64,000 nt of DNA, from NCBI GenBank assembly GCA_902762785.1, contig CACWPL010000004.1, positions 1-64,000 on the forward strand, given 5' to 3'. Made by a program: the position numbers and the translations under genes. The notes under the pieces are model-generated. The model ran no database searches. It was not told the origin of the DNA and worked only from the letters and a program-made list of their open reading frames with translations. Positions within the stretch are counted from its first letter, which is position 1, and each line of letters begins with the position of its first letter. The stretch is from an uncultured Ruminococcus sp. Lineage in GTDB: Bacteria; Bacillota; Clostridia; Oscillospirales; Ruminococcaceae. Of the stretch, positions 17,542 to 26,359 are shown piece by piece.

Positions 17542-17557
17542 GATTTCTGGGGCATTT
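17523..17557. terminator. Terminator downstream of the dockerin-GH74 gene
   Basis: Perfect 15-bp stem (17523-17537 with 17543-17557) with a 5-base loop. It follows the GH74 gene on the minus strand and overlaps the typA promoter. Confidence 0.75.
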
Positions 17558-17620
17558 TCGGCAAATTAGCAGGATCTTGTGCGATAGCCTGCAAGAGATC
17601 GTGGAAGATTCCGTGCCAAT

Positions 17621-20248
17621 TCAGCTCTTCACCGGCAGGGTGACCAGCTTGACGACGGCCTTGAGGATGTTGAGCGCATCGGTGGTGTCGATCGCCTTGT
17701 TGAGGTCGACATCGGCATTGGTCTTGCCCTGGGCGGTGAGGGTGAGGCCGCCGAGGAGGCTCTTGTTGATGGCGATGACGTCCATGATGTCGACCACGCC
17801 GCTCTCGTCGACGTCACCATAGAGGACAGTGCCAGGCTTGGTCTCGGTGGGCGTGACATCGGTCGGGGCCTGTGCATCGGCGACCGCGCCATAGACGATG
17901 CCGCAGCCGACGGTGGACATGTAGACCTTGCCGAACTCATCCATATCACCGACGAGGAAGTTGCCGTTGCCGGTACCGCCGTAGAGGTGGCTCTGGTTGA
18001 TGCATACCCAGGTCTTGCCGCCGTCGGTGGAGCGGTAGATGCCCTCGGGATCGTTATCCGTGGGCTTGCCATAGAAGAAGATCGTGTTGAGGCCGCCCTT
18101 CTTCTCGGGTGCGCCGTAGCCGACGGTCTTGCAGTAGGAAACGCCGTCGATCTTGGTGACGGTCGCCTTGCCGTCCTTGACCACGCAGTCATACATGCCG
18201 TACCAGCCGCCGCCGAGGATCAGGTGGCCCTTGCCGAGGTAGCCGATGCGTCCGGCGCTGTCGCACTGGTCATACATGCAGACATCGGTGGAGGTGAAGG
18301 TCTTGCCGCCGTCGGTGCTCACACAGATCTTGTACTGTGCATCCTCTGCGGTCGGCTCCGGTTTGGAGTAGTGCCACGAGGAATTGAAATAGGTCGCGTA
18401 AGCATAGACGGTGTTCGGATCGTCCGGCTCGACGAGCAGCATCGTGGGCTTGGAGCCATACTGCGACGGGATGCCCTCGCACTTGCTCCAGGTCGCGCCC
18501 CAGTCATCGGAATAGGACACACCGCCGTCATCCTTGCCGGTGTTGAAGATGCGGTAGGTGGACTTGTCGATCTGTGCGATGGCGAGCTTGCCGCCCTTGA
18601 CTGCTGCCGGGAAGGCGGTCCAGGTCTTGCCGCGGTCGGTGGTATAATAGCCGCTGCCGTTGTCGCCCTCGGCGATTCGTGCCCATACATCAGTGTTCTG
18701 CGGGCATACGGCGATGGCAGAGGTCGAGCCCATGACCGGCTTGTACTGGATGCCGATCTCATCCGGGGAGAGATGCTGGAAGCCGTCATAGTCACCGATG
18801 GCGGACAGATCCAGACCGTCCGGCGTGCTGGCGAAATCGAGCGCCACGACCTCCTCGACACCGGTCGGGTGGAAGGTGAAGGTCGGCGCATTATCGCGGT
18901 CGGTGCTCCAGATATTGGTCGCCACGAAGATGCCGTTGCCGGAGGTGATCCACATCTTGCTCGAATCGCGCGGATCGGTCACAACGGTGCCCGACCAGTG
19001 GATCGCGAAATCGTCACGGATCCAGTCGTAGCCGCCGTCCTGTAGGTAATTGGAGATGAGGAACTGGTCGTTCCAGTCGCTCGTGTCCTTCTTGCCGGGC
19101 GTGAAATTCTGCCAGGTCTTGCCGCCGTCGAAGGAACGGTAATACTGGTCGCCCCAGACAGCGCCGTGCTCATCCGTCCACTCCTGCCATTCCTGATCCT
19201 CGAACTTGCCGCAGGTGCCGCAGATCATCTGATCGGGATTCTCAGGATTCGCCCACATGGAGCCGAGGCCGGCCTTCTTGAACAGCTCCTCCACGGTGCC
19301 GTCAGCGGTCTTGTAGCGGTAGCCGCCGCCGTCTGCACCGCCGAAATTATAATTGACCATGTAGGTGATGAGCAGGTCGCCGTTGGGATCGATGGTGATG
19401 CGGGACGGGTAGAAGTCCGTCGGCAGGGACTTGCTCAGCAGCGAGAACTTGTCGTCCTTGGTGCTCGCCACATGGACGTTCTCACCGAGCGTGGTGGTGG
19501 CGACATAGACCTTGCCGCCGGTGATGGCGATGGCTGCCACGCCGTTCTGGGTCTGGTATTCGCCGTCCGTGACGGAACGCGCGTAATTCTCCGTCCAGGT
19601 CGGCCACTTGGTCGTTTTGGAGAACAGGCCGAGGTCGTCGTAGCCCTTGACCGGCGCCCAGGTCTCGCCGCCGTCGGTGGACTTGATGAGGGCGGAGACG
19701 GAATTTGCATTGGAGGTCACGTCGCCGCCGGCATAGATGACGTTCGGATCGTCCGGGTCAACTGCGATCGCCTCGCCGCACTGTCTGCCCCAGCCGTTGC
19801 CCATGACCTTGATGAGATCGGTAACGTCGATCTCCTTCATGGTCTTGCCGCCGTCGGTGGTCTTGAAGATGCAGGTCTTCTCAGCCGAGAAATAGGCGCA
19901 TCCGCAGAGGAAATAGACCGTGTCGTCATCCGTCGGGTCGATGGCCATGGCATCGACGGAGAGCAGACCTCTGTCGGAGTCGTTGATGAAGTCAAAGAGC
20001 TGCTCCCAGCTCTCGGTCTCATAGTTGTACTTGTAGGCACCGCCGACGTCGGTACGCGCATACATGACGTCCTTGCCGGTGACGATGCCGGAGACGAAGC
20101 CGCCGCCGCCGATCTTGAGCGTGCCCCACTTGTAGCTGCTCTCGATGGAGGTGGCCGCCTGGACAGGGGCGGCAGGCAGCGCCGCCGCCGCTCCCATGCA
20201 GAGCACCGCCGCCATCAAGGCCGCGGCCGTTCTTTTCAGTTTTCTCAT
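17621..20248 (-). CDS. GH74 xyloglucanase-like enzyme with C-terminal dockerin
   Basis: Protein of 875 residues. It has a signal peptide (ends near VQA|AT) and a GH74 double seven-bladed propeller built from Asp-box-like repeats (STDGGKTW, TTDRGKTWTAF). Candidate catalytic aspartates are in YARTDVGGAY (about residue 66) and in IGDYDGFQHL (about 497), the positions expected for GH74. A Pro/Thr linker (TPTETKPGT) leads to a type I dockerin with two calcium-binding repeats: GDVDESGVVDIMDVIAINK and ADVDLNKAIDTTDALNILK. It should cleave xyloglucan or related glucans and dock to a cohesin-bearing scaffold. No scaffoldin is in the window. It stands alone with its own promoter and terminator. Confidence 0.93.
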   Translation of the reverse strand: MRKLKRTAAALMAAVLCMGAAAALPAAPVQAATSIESSYKWGTLKIGGGGFVSGIVTGKDVMYARTDVGGAYKYNYETESWEQLFDFINDSDRGLLSVDAMAIDPTDDDTVYFLCGCAYFSAEKTCIFKTTDGGKTMKEIDVTDLIKVMGNGWGRQCGEAIAVDPDDPNVIYAGGDVTSNANSVSALIKSTDGGETWAPVKGYDDLGLFSKTTKWPTWTENYARSVTDGEYQTQNGVAAIAITGGKVYVATTTLGENVHVASTKDDKFSLLSKSLPTDFYPSRITIDPNGDLLITYMVNYNFGGADGGGYRYKTADGTVEELFKKAGLGSMWANPENPDQMICGTCGKFEDQEWQEWTDEHGAVWGDQYYRSFDGGKTWQNFTPGKKDTSDWNDQFLISNYLQDGGYDWIRDDFAIHWSGTVVTDPRDSSKMWITSGNGIFVATNIWSTDRDNAPTFTFHPTGVEEVVALDFASTPDGLDLSAIGDYDGFQHLSPDEIGIQYKPVMGSTSAIAVCPQNTDVWARIAEGDNGSGYYTTDRGKTWTAFPAAVKGGKLAIAQIDKSTYRIFNTGKDDGGVSYSDDWGATWSKCEGIPSQYGSKPTMLLVEPDDPNTVYAYATYFNSSWHYSKPEPTAEDAQYKICVSTDGGKTFTSTDVCMYDQCDSAGRIGYLGKGHLILGGGWYGMYDCVVKDGKATVTKIDGVSYCKTVGYGAPEKKGGLNTIFFYGKPTDNDPEGIYRSTDGGKTWVCINQSHLYGGTGNGNFLVGDMDEFGKVYMSTVGCGIVYGAVADAQAPTDVTPTETKPGTVLYGDVDESGVVDIMDVIAINKSLLGGLTLTAQGKTNADVDLNKAIDTTDALNILKAVVKLVTLPVKS

Positions 20249-20314
20249 CTTAAGTTTCCCTCTCTTTTCGATCAGTTTCTCCTGCCCGCAGCCAGTCTGC
20301 GGCCAGTTATCATT

Positions 20315-20343
20315 ATTGTACTATACTTTTTGAGAAAAAGCAA
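20315..20343 (-). promoter_or_regulatory. Sigma-A promoter of the dockerin-GH74 gene
   Basis: On the minus strand: TTGCTT (20343-20338), 17-bp spacer, TACAAT (20320-20315). This gives a leader of about 60 bases. Confidence 0.75.
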
Positions 20344-20454
20344 TAGCTTTTGTGAAGGTATGGTAGACTTTTTCAATGTTTTTTCGCCGCCCGGATGCAG
20401 AAGACCTCCTCCGTTCGCACGAAGGAGGCCTCTTATATGGAAATGAACAAACTG

Positions 20455-20640
20455 GAAGGCTCAGGTCTGGAGAGCGCCGGCGCGTTACCGGATCGGTCCG
20501 CAGGAGCACCCATGTGTCTCCTGCGGGTCCGGTACCCTTTCATATGCCAGTGTGCCGCGAGGCGGAGGGACCCGAAGCATGACCCAAAGGTGCAGTCCTC
20601 GGATCACGGCAGTCCCTCACGCCCTGAATGTCTCGTGCGG
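20455..20640. ncRNA. Possible structured RNA segment, class not identified
   Basis: This GC-rich stretch has no credible reading frame in a 650-base gene-free interval (20249-20900). A strong composite hairpin is present: 20486-20492 with 20528-20534, then 20498-20506 with 20518-20526. An alternative pairing (20524-20530 with 20568-20574) would compete with it. An additional hairpin lies at 20406-20429. It precedes, and is separate from, the vanY promoter at 20817-20845, so it is not the vanY leader. I could not match it to RNase P, tmRNA, SRP RNA or a riboswitch, and the transcribed strand is unclear. Confidence 0.35.
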
Positions 20641-20816
20641 CTTCCCCTCTCACCTACTTAACAATCGAGGAGGAAAAAGATCGGATGGATCGGAGAAAAT
20701 TTTTTCATTTTGTAGGGATGAACAAAAATAGGACGCTCGGTTTGTCTAAACCGCCGAAGACACGCGACGAAAACCGACAAAAGGCGAAAATATTTCAAAA
20801 AACTGATCCAAAACAG

Positions 20817-20845
20817 GTGACAAATCCGTTCCGATGTGGTATAAT
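20817..20845 (+). promoter_or_regulatory. Sigma-A promoter of the VanY-type gene at 20901
   Basis: GTGACA (20817-20822), 17-bp spacer, TATAAT (20840-20845). Confidence 0.75.
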
Positions 20846-20900
20846 AGATACAGTAATGCCCCACGGGGGCAGCCATCCCGATCACGGAAGGAGGTGGAGC

Positions 20901-22052
20901 ATGGCAGCAAGGAAAAGACGCCGCATGGCAAGGAGAGGCTATATCCTGCTCCTGGTGCTCGCGTGTATCGCGCTCGCGTTCGCATTGATCCTGACACTGC
21001 GGCGGATGCACAAGCGGCAGGATGCCGAGATGGTCGACACCGTCAGCGGCATCGAGACGATCCCGACCGTCGGCTCCGACCAGCCGATCGAGGATCCCTC
21101 CGACCCGATCTCGACAGAGGATCCGGCGACCACGACGACCTACCTGGAATCCGTCGCCCCGGCGACCACGGGACGCATGTCCGCGAGCGGCAGCATGCGG
21201 TGCGACACGCAGCACATCTTCGTGCGCGTGGCGAACAGCAAGGAGGTACCTGTCCGCGTGTCGGCCGGCGTGAGCATGGACGACATCTCCTTCGATGTGG
21301 ACGACCCCGATGTGGCGTTCGTCACGGAGGACGGCGAGGTCATCGGCCTCCAGCGCGGGAATTGCCACGTCATGATCCGCTATAAGGAGGAGACGCTCGC
21401 AGTGCCTGTGACCGTGCGGGAGCTGCATGTGGAGAACGGATGCACCTATGTCGACGACATCCTCGTCGCCAACAAGAGCTACAGCCTCCCCCCGGAGTAC
21501 GACCCCGGGCTCCTGCCGGAGACGGAGCAGGCCTTCGAGCGCCTGTGCGGCGATGCCGCCTACGAGGGGCTCGAGATCTTCAGCCACTCCGATTACCGCA
21601 GCTATGATTTCCAGCAGAAGGTCTACGGCAGCATGGTCAGCGGCTACAGCAAGGAATATGCCGACACCGTCTCGGCGCGTCCCGGCTACTCCGAGCACCA
21701 GACCGGCTACACCATCGACTGCAACACCCCGGACAATTCCTTCGCCGAGACGGACGAGGGCAAGTGGCTCGCGGAGAACTGCTGGCGCTATGGCTTCATC
21801 ATCCGCTATCCGCTCGGCAAGGAGGCCATCACCGGCTACGATTACGAATCCTGGCACATCCGCTGGGTGGGCAAGGACGCCGCCAAGGAGATGTATGACC
21901 TTGGCCTGACGCTCGAGGAGTATCTGGACATCGATTCCTATTACCATGACGACGTGGAGGAGACGTCCCCCGCCGATGAGGACGATGCCGAGGACGCGGA
22001 CGAGGCCACGCAGCCGCTCACCGCGCCGGACTGGGACGATGTCGAGGAATGA
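20901..22052 (+). CDS. Membrane-anchored VanY-type D-Ala-D-Ala carboxypeptidase
   Basis: Protein of 383 residues. A basic N-terminus (MAARKRRRMARRG) leads into one transmembrane helix (YILLLVLACIALAFALILTL), followed by an extracellular Thr-rich linker. A short Ig-like/BIG-like strand region lies at about 95-175. The VanY (M15B) domain shows SDYRSYDFQQ, SEHQTGYTIDCN (zinc ligands) and ESWHIRWVG. The C-terminus is acidic (EEDDAEDADEA-type). It probably removes terminal D-Ala from peptidoglycan. The ATG at 20901 follows GGAAGGAGGTGG. Its peptidase domain resembles that of the 1043-residue protein (YVDDILVANKSYSLP versus YLNDILVVNKTYSLP). Confidence 0.9.
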   Translation: MAARKRRRMARRGYILLLVLACIALAFALILTLRRMHKRQDAEMVDTVSGIETIPTVGSDQPIEDPSDPISTEDPATTTTYLESVAPATTGRMSASGSMRCDTQHIFVRVANSKEVPVRVSAGVSMDDISFDVDDPDVAFVTEDGEVIGLQRGNCHVMIRYKEETLAVPVTVRELHVENGCTYVDDILVANKSYSLPPEYDPGLLPETEQAFERLCGDAAYEGLEIFSHSDYRSYDFQQKVYGSMVSGYSKEYADTVSARPGYSEHQTGYTIDCNTPDNSFAETDEGKWLAENCWRYGFIIRYPLGKEAITGYDYESWHIRWVGKDAAKEMYDLGLTLEEYLDIDSYYHDDVEETSPADEDDAEDADEATQPLTAPDWDDVEE

Positions 22053-22057
22053 GCATC

Positions 22058-22089
22058 CTGCACGATCTGGTGAGCGATGATCTGTGCAG
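22058..22089 (+). terminator. Hairpin after the VanY-type gene
   Basis: Inverted repeat CTGCACGATC (22058-22067) with GATCTGTGCAG (22079-22089), with one bulged base. No T run follows, so it is only a possible terminator. Confidence 0.4.
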
Positions 22090-22112
22090 AACGGAAAAAA
22101 CGTCCGCAGGGC

Positions 22113-22141
22113 TGGCGCATGTCCCGCAGATATGCTATAAT
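22113..22141 (+). promoter_or_regulatory. Promoter of the 39-residue membrane peptide
   Basis: TATAAT at 22136-22141 preceded by an extended TGC. The -35 (TGGCGC, 22113-22118) is poor, as is common with extended -10 promoters. Confidence 0.6.
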
Positions 22142-22191
22142 AGTATCAAGAACATCGGAGACCGGCCGCGGCCGGGATAGGAGGTAGCAAT

Positions 22192-22311
22192 ATGAAAGAC
22201 ATCATCAAAGCGCTCTGCATCCTTACTGTTTTCATCGGCGGCGCCTGCGCGGCGCTCTACATCCTGCGCAAGTACACCCAGCGCAGCTATGTGACGGTCG
22301 AAGAGGACTGA
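22192..22311 (+). CDS. 39-residue single-pass membrane peptide
   Basis: Small gene with its own extended -10 promoter, AGGAGG 8 bases before the ATG, and a strong terminator just after the stop. It encodes an N-terminal hydrophobic helix (ALCILTVFIGGACAALYIL) followed by a short basic then acidic tail (RKYTQRSYVTVEED). No family was recognised. The complete transcription unit argues that it is a real gene; a role as a regulatory or structural membrane peptide is inference. Confidence 0.7.
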   Translation: MKDIIKALCILTVFIGGACAALYILRKYTQRSYVTVEED

Positions 22312-22318
22312 GACTGAG

Positions 22319-22352
22319 CGAGCCGCTCCCATCACGGGGGCGGCTCTTTTTG
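22319..22352 (+). terminator. Terminator of the 39-residue gene
   Basis: Stem 22321-22330 with 22336-22345 (one G-T pair), followed by TTTTT. Confidence 0.85.
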
Positions 22353-22377
22353 TGCCTGTTCGCAGGAGAAAGCAAGG

Positions 22378-22400
22378 CCGCTCCCCGGTGAGGGGAGCGG
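22378..22400 (-). terminator. Terminator of the ABC permease operon
   Basis: Stem CCGCTCCCC (22378-22386) with its complement (22392-22400), just downstream of the permease stop on the minus strand and facing the previous terminator. Confidence 0.65.
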
Positions 22401-22414
22401 TCGTTTTGGTGTTC

Positions 22415-25036
22415 TCAGTAGGCGAGCTCGGGCTCGTACACTTCATCATAGCCGTTCTGGTAGTCGCCGTAGGTCGTGCCGCCCTGCTCATAGGGGACGA
22501 TCGCATTGGGCACGGCGCCCTGCCAGATCTGGGTGTCGTAGTACCAGTTCGCGCCCTTCCGGATGACGGCCTCTGCGAGGGAGGACTTCTCCGCGGGGAG
22601 GATGTAGGGCTTGTCGTTCACGACGACACAGTAGCAGCTCTCGTTCGTGAGGTAGGTCGGCTCGAGGGCGTCGAGCAGATCGTAGAGCTCGGGATAGCGC
22701 GTTTTCAGCGGCCGTGGATCCGTGCCGGAGATGATGTCCCAGTAGGCGGCGTTCTGCGGCTGATAGTACATCATGCCGGGCGTGGCGGCCGGGTAGTCGA
22801 GGGAGGTGGAGGCGTAGGCACCTGCCGGGAAGATGGCGATGCCCGTGACCTGATAGAGGCCGGTCTCATAGGTCTGCGCGGTCTTGTCGCCCTGGTCCAT
22901 CATGCCGATGCGCTGGGTGGGCGTGAAGGCATGGATGCCCCAGTCACGCAGGACTTTCAGCGTCTCGGTGCAGCAGTCGTAGATGTCATACTCGCCGGCA
23001 TAGGAGCCATCGCCGGTGGAGAACAGCGTGTGCGGCGTGCGCCACTTCTCGGCGGTCATGTTCGCCATGTCCGCGCGGTAGGCGGCCTTGAAGCGCTCGA
23101 GCTCCGCGGGGGCGTTGGTCACCTGGACCGTCTGGCGCAGGCTCATGCTGGTCTGATCCTTGGGATGGACGGCGAATTCGATCTCATACGGGATGGTGGA
23201 GCAGTCGTTCGTTCTGTCCCATTGCTGGAACCGACCGTCAATGGATCTGTCCATGCCGTTGGCCTGCGCTTCCCCATAGAGGGGCGTATCCTGGACGATG
23301 GCCTGCAAACGGTAGAGCTCATCGTCGGTGACGGCGTAGCTGCGGTGGATCACCGAGCCGGTCACGGTGTAGTAGGTCAGCTCGATGTAGGTGGTGCTGG
23401 AGTAGTCGCCGATGCCGTCCGACGGGATCGTCCAGTCGGCATACTTGAAGGTCTCGCTCTTCGTGTTCCAGATGCCCTCGTCATCGTAGAAGCCGTTCGG
23501 GTCGAACCAGTCGTAGTCCTGGCCGCTCGTGTCCTGGCGCTCGTCATAGTTGGGGTAGCTGCGGACATCCCCATCCGCGCGGTACCAGTCCGGCATGGGC
23601 AGGTGATAGCCGAAGGTCTCGCTATAGCTGATGCTGTAGAGCCGCTGCTCGGTGAGCGCCTGGTCGATGGGGATGCAGACATCGTCCTGTCTCCCGGTGC
23701 GCGCCTGGAGGAGCTCCTTGTGGTAGGCGGTGACGGCGGCGATCACGTCGCGGTCGGTGTACTCAAGATCCACAGAGCCTGCGCCGCGGGCATCCGTCTT
23801 CAGCTCGAGGTGGACGGAGCTGACCGAGCCCTTGGCGGGGACATAGCGTGCGCGGCCGAAGTAGTCCGTGCCGTCGAGCAGGAAGAAGAGCCCCACGGTG
23901 CAGGCGACGGTGGCGATGTAGGTCACGGCAGAGAGCCAGAAGCGCTTGAAGCCGCGCTTGCGGATGACCTCCATGACGAAGTAGACGATCGCGGAGAAGA
24001 GCAGCGACGGCCCGATCACGTCCACGCTCAGCAGGCAGAGGATGCAGACGGTCACGAGGGTGAGCATCACATAGTAAGCGGCGATGTAGACGAAGGGCTT
24101 GCCGACATACTCGGCCTTGCGGCGGATGTAGAGCTGCCATGCTGCGAGCACGAGGACGGCAGCCAGGATCACGATCACGACCGCCCAGCGGATGTAGGTC
24201 GGGAGCAGCGCATGGACGTTCGTCTGCGTGGCAGCGCGGCCGCCGTACGCCCAGCTCCCGCTGTCGATGCCCAGCTCCTCGAGCATGTAGAACAGATAGA
24301 TCAGGCCGCCGATGGGGGACATGTGGCCGATGGGATACCAGATGTACTCAAAGCTGAACGCCGCGTTCTGGTCCGCGATGATGGCCAGGATGGCGGCCAT
24401 CGAGCCGGGGATCAGCAGATTGAGCAGGATATTGGTGTAGATGCTCTCGAAGAGCGTGCCGCAGCAGACCGTCACCAGTGCCGCGAGCGCGTAATAGAGC
24501 AGCATCAAGAGGAACAAGCCAAAGGCCGCGAGGAAGTAGTAATAGAGGAGCAGGCCGAGCGTGAGGTCATCAATGTTTTGGTAATGGATGAGCGGCGTCG
24601 CGGCGATCAGCATGATCGCGCCGAGCACCGCGCTCGCGAGGTACGGGATGAGATACATCCCCGCGCCGCCCGCGAGATTCGAGAAGAACCGCTGCGTGCC
24701 GGTCAGGGGGAGGGAGCAGAGCATATCCACCTTGGGCTTGCTCCAAAGCTCGGTGAATGCGTTGATGGCGGCGAACATCCCCATGAACACGGCCGCGGCG
24801 AGGCAGCAGCCGCCGATCGCCATGTAGATGAGGGCCGCGTCCTCATCGGCATAATAGAACGGGTCGCCCGGATCCGTATGGGACTCCGCGAGCATCACCC
24901 AGATCGCGCCGCCCACCAGGAGCGGGATGCCCAGCAGGTAGAGGATGCAGGTGACGATGGTCATCTTACGGTTCTGGCTCAGGACGCGCAGGCCGTTGCG
25001 GAAGGGGAAGTTAATCGCTGAGGACATTGCTTTCAT
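22415..25036 (-). CDS. Large ABC transporter permease (Ytr-like)
   Basis: Protein of 873 residues. The N-terminal half has about ten hydrophobic segments (for example TCILYLLGIPLLVGGAIWVM and LTLGLLLYYYFLAAFGLFLL). From about residue 410 there is a long soluble domain with no recognised motif, probably extracellular. The gene starts 26 bases inside the preceding ATPase gene (ATG at 25036 after GGAGGTG), so the two are co-translated. With the GntR repressor and ATPase it forms an export-type ABC system of the YtrABC kind, which in Bacillus responds to cell-wall antibiotics. The substrate is unknown. Confidence 0.8.
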   Translation of the reverse strand: MKAMSSAINFPFRNGLRVLSQNRKMTIVTCILYLLGIPLLVGGAIWVMLAESHTDPGDPFYYADEDAALIYMAIGGCCLAAAVFMGMFAAINAFTELWSKPKVDMLCSLPLTGTQRFFSNLAGGAGMYLIPYLASAVLGAIMLIAATPLIHYQNIDDLTLGLLLYYYFLAAFGLFLLMLLYYALAALVTVCCGTLFESIYTNILLNLLIPGSMAAILAIIADQNAAFSFEYIWYPIGHMSPIGGLIYLFYMLEELGIDSGSWAYGGRAATQTNVHALLPTYIRWAVVIVILAAVLVLAAWQLYIRRKAEYVGKPFVYIAAYYVMLTLVTVCILCLLSVDVIGPSLLFSAIVYFVMEVIRKRGFKRFWLSAVTYIATVACTVGLFFLLDGTDYFGRARYVPAKGSVSSVHLELKTDARGAGSVDLEYTDRDVIAAVTAYHKELLQARTGRQDDVCIPIDQALTEQRLYSISYSETFGYHLPMPDWYRADGDVRSYPNYDERQDTSGQDYDWFDPNGFYDDEGIWNTKSETFKYADWTIPSDGIGDYSSTTYIELTYYTVTGSVIHRSYAVTDDELYRLQAIVQDTPLYGEAQANGMDRSIDGRFQQWDRTNDCSTIPYEIEFAVHPKDQTSMSLRQTVQVTNAPAELERFKAAYRADMANMTAEKWRTPHTLFSTGDGSYAGEYDIYDCCTETLKVLRDWGIHAFTPTQRIGMMDQGDKTAQTYETGLYQVTGIAIFPAGAYASTSLDYPAATPGMMYYQPQNAAYWDIISGTDPRPLKTRYPELYDLLDALEPTYLTNESCYCVVVNDKPYILPAEKSSLAEAVIRKGANWYYDTQIWQGAVPNAIVPYEQGGTTYGDYQNGYDEVYEPELAY

Positions 25037-25919
25037 ATCCAGACACCTCCAATTCATAGATAAAGATCTCCTCGAGCGTCAGCGGCACGATGTCCGCGAC
25101 GACGGGATGCAGCGGCGCGATGGCCTCGCGGAGCGCCTCCTCGGTGCCGCGTGCGATGATGTGATAGATGCTCTGGGTCTGGGCGAAATGCAGGATGTCC
25201 AGGCCGGGGAGGTCCTCGCGGGTCAGCACGCGGCTGCGGTCGGCGATGGCGAGCTGGAGCTTGTGGACGCTGCCCTTGAGGCTGTCGAGCTGACGGTCGA
25301 AGATGATGTGGCCCTGGTGCAAAAGTGCCGCGGAATCGCACATCTCATTGATCTCGCTGAGGTTGTGGGACGAGATGACGGCGGTCATGCCGCGCTCGCA
25401 CATCGCGTCGATCAGCATCCTTTTGAGGATGATGCGCATGGTGGGATCCACACCGTCCACGGCCTCATCGAGGAGCAGATACGGCGTGCAGCAGGCAAGG
25501 CCGGTGATGATGATGGCCTGGCGCTTCATGCCCTTGGAGAAGGCGGAGAGCTTCTTGTCCATGGGCAGCTTGATGGCGCCCTCGAGCTTCTCGAAGATGG
25601 CATCGGAGAAGTTCGGGTAGAACTGGCGGTAGAAATTTTTGAGCTCCTTGAGCGTCATGGACGAGAATTGGATCGTCTCGTCATTGATGAAGAACACCTT
25701 CTGCTTGACGGCGACGTTGTCGAACACGTCCTCCCCGTCGATCAGCACGCGCCCGCCCTCGGGCTTGTAGATGCCGCTGAGCAGACGGAGGATCGTGGAC
25801 TTGCCTGCGCCGTTCGACCCCAGCAGACCATAGGCGGCGCCGTTCGGGATCTTCAGATCCACGCGGTCGAGGGCGGTGAAGTCGCCGAAGGTCTTGGTCG
25901 TCCCCTGTAATTCGATCAT
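25011..25919 (-). CDS. ABC transporter ATPase (Ytr/Bcr-like)
   Basis: Protein of 302 residues. Walker A GSNGAGKST, Walker B YLLLDEAVDGVDP and H-loop VISSHNLSE are intact. The signature motif is the variant AFSKGMKRQ instead of LSGGQ, as is common in the BcrA/YtrB group. It energises the adjacent large permease. The start overlaps the GntR gene stop (ATGA), and the end overlaps the permease start. Confidence 0.93.
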   Translation of the reverse strand: MIELQGTTKTFGDFTALDRVDLKIPNGAAYGLLGSNGAGKSTILRLLSGIYKPEGGRVLIDGEDVFDNVAVKQKVFFINDETIQFSSMTLKELKNFYRQFYPNFSDAIFEKLEGAIKLPMDKKLSAFSKGMKRQAIIITGLACCTPYLLLDEAVDGVDPTMRIILKRMLIDAMCERGMTAVISSHNLSEINEMCDSAALLHQGHIIFDRQLDSLKGSVHKLQLAIADRSRVLTREDLPGLDILHFAQTQSIYHIIARGTEEALREAIAPLHPVVADIVPLTLEEIFIYELEVSGYESNVLSD

Positions 25920-26302
25920 GTTGCGTTCCCCTCCTTGTCGGATGTGTGCTGCTCTGCAAGACTGTCGATGCGCTCACAGAGCGTCGCGGCGGCGATGCCC
26001 GTATCCAGTGCGGACGTCACGGCCTTGTCGAAGTCGGCCAGGATGTATTCCTGTGCCAGCAGGTGGTCGGGCTTGGCGATGAAGCTGCCGCGGCCGGCCA
26101 GCGAGTAGATGATGCCATCGCGCTCGAGCAGAGTGTACGCCTTCTGGATGGTGTTGGCGTTCACATGCAGCTCCAGCGCCAGCGTGCGCACGGATGGCAG
26201 CTTGTCCTGCTCCTTGAGCACCCCTTTGAGGATCAGCTCGATCACCTTCCGGTAGAGCTGCTCATAGATGGGCGTGCGGCTGTTGATGTCGATGTCGAAC
26301 AT
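25916..26302 (-). CDS. GntR-family repressor, YtrA subfamily
   Basis: Protein of 128 residues. The winged helix-turn-helix includes PIYEQLYRKVIELILKG, LPSVRTLALELHVNANTIQ and YTLLERDGIIYSLAGRGSF. The short C-terminus without a ligand-binding FCD/UTRA domain is typical of YtrA. It probably represses its own operon through the palindrome at 26841-26867. AGGAGGT lies upstream of the ATG. Between this gene and the lipoprotein gene there is a small hairpin (CTGTCC/GGACAG). Confidence 0.93.
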   Translation of the reverse strand: MFDIDINSRTPIYEQLYRKVIELILKGVLKEQDKLPSVRTLALELHVNANTIQKAYTLLERDGIIYSLAGRGSFIAKPDHLLAQEYILADFDKAVTSALDTGIAAATLCERIDSLAEQHTSDKEGNAT

Positions 26303-26359
26303 GCGTAGTTACCTCCTTTCTGTCCTTGAAACGGACAGTCCTCTGTTCCTCTTGGAGCC

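Noticed and set aside
20455..20640. Known riboswitch or housekeeping RNA (c-di-AMP, cobalamin, SAM, RNase P, SRP, tmRNA)
   Set aside because: The conserved core motifs of these classes could not be found on either strand, so it was left as an unidentified structured segment.
20628..20900. N-terminal extension of the VanY-type protein at 20901, from upstream in-frame starts
   Set aside because: The promoter -10 at 20840-20845 lies inside this stretch, and the ATG at 20901 has an ideal ribosome binding site followed by a typical membrane anchor.
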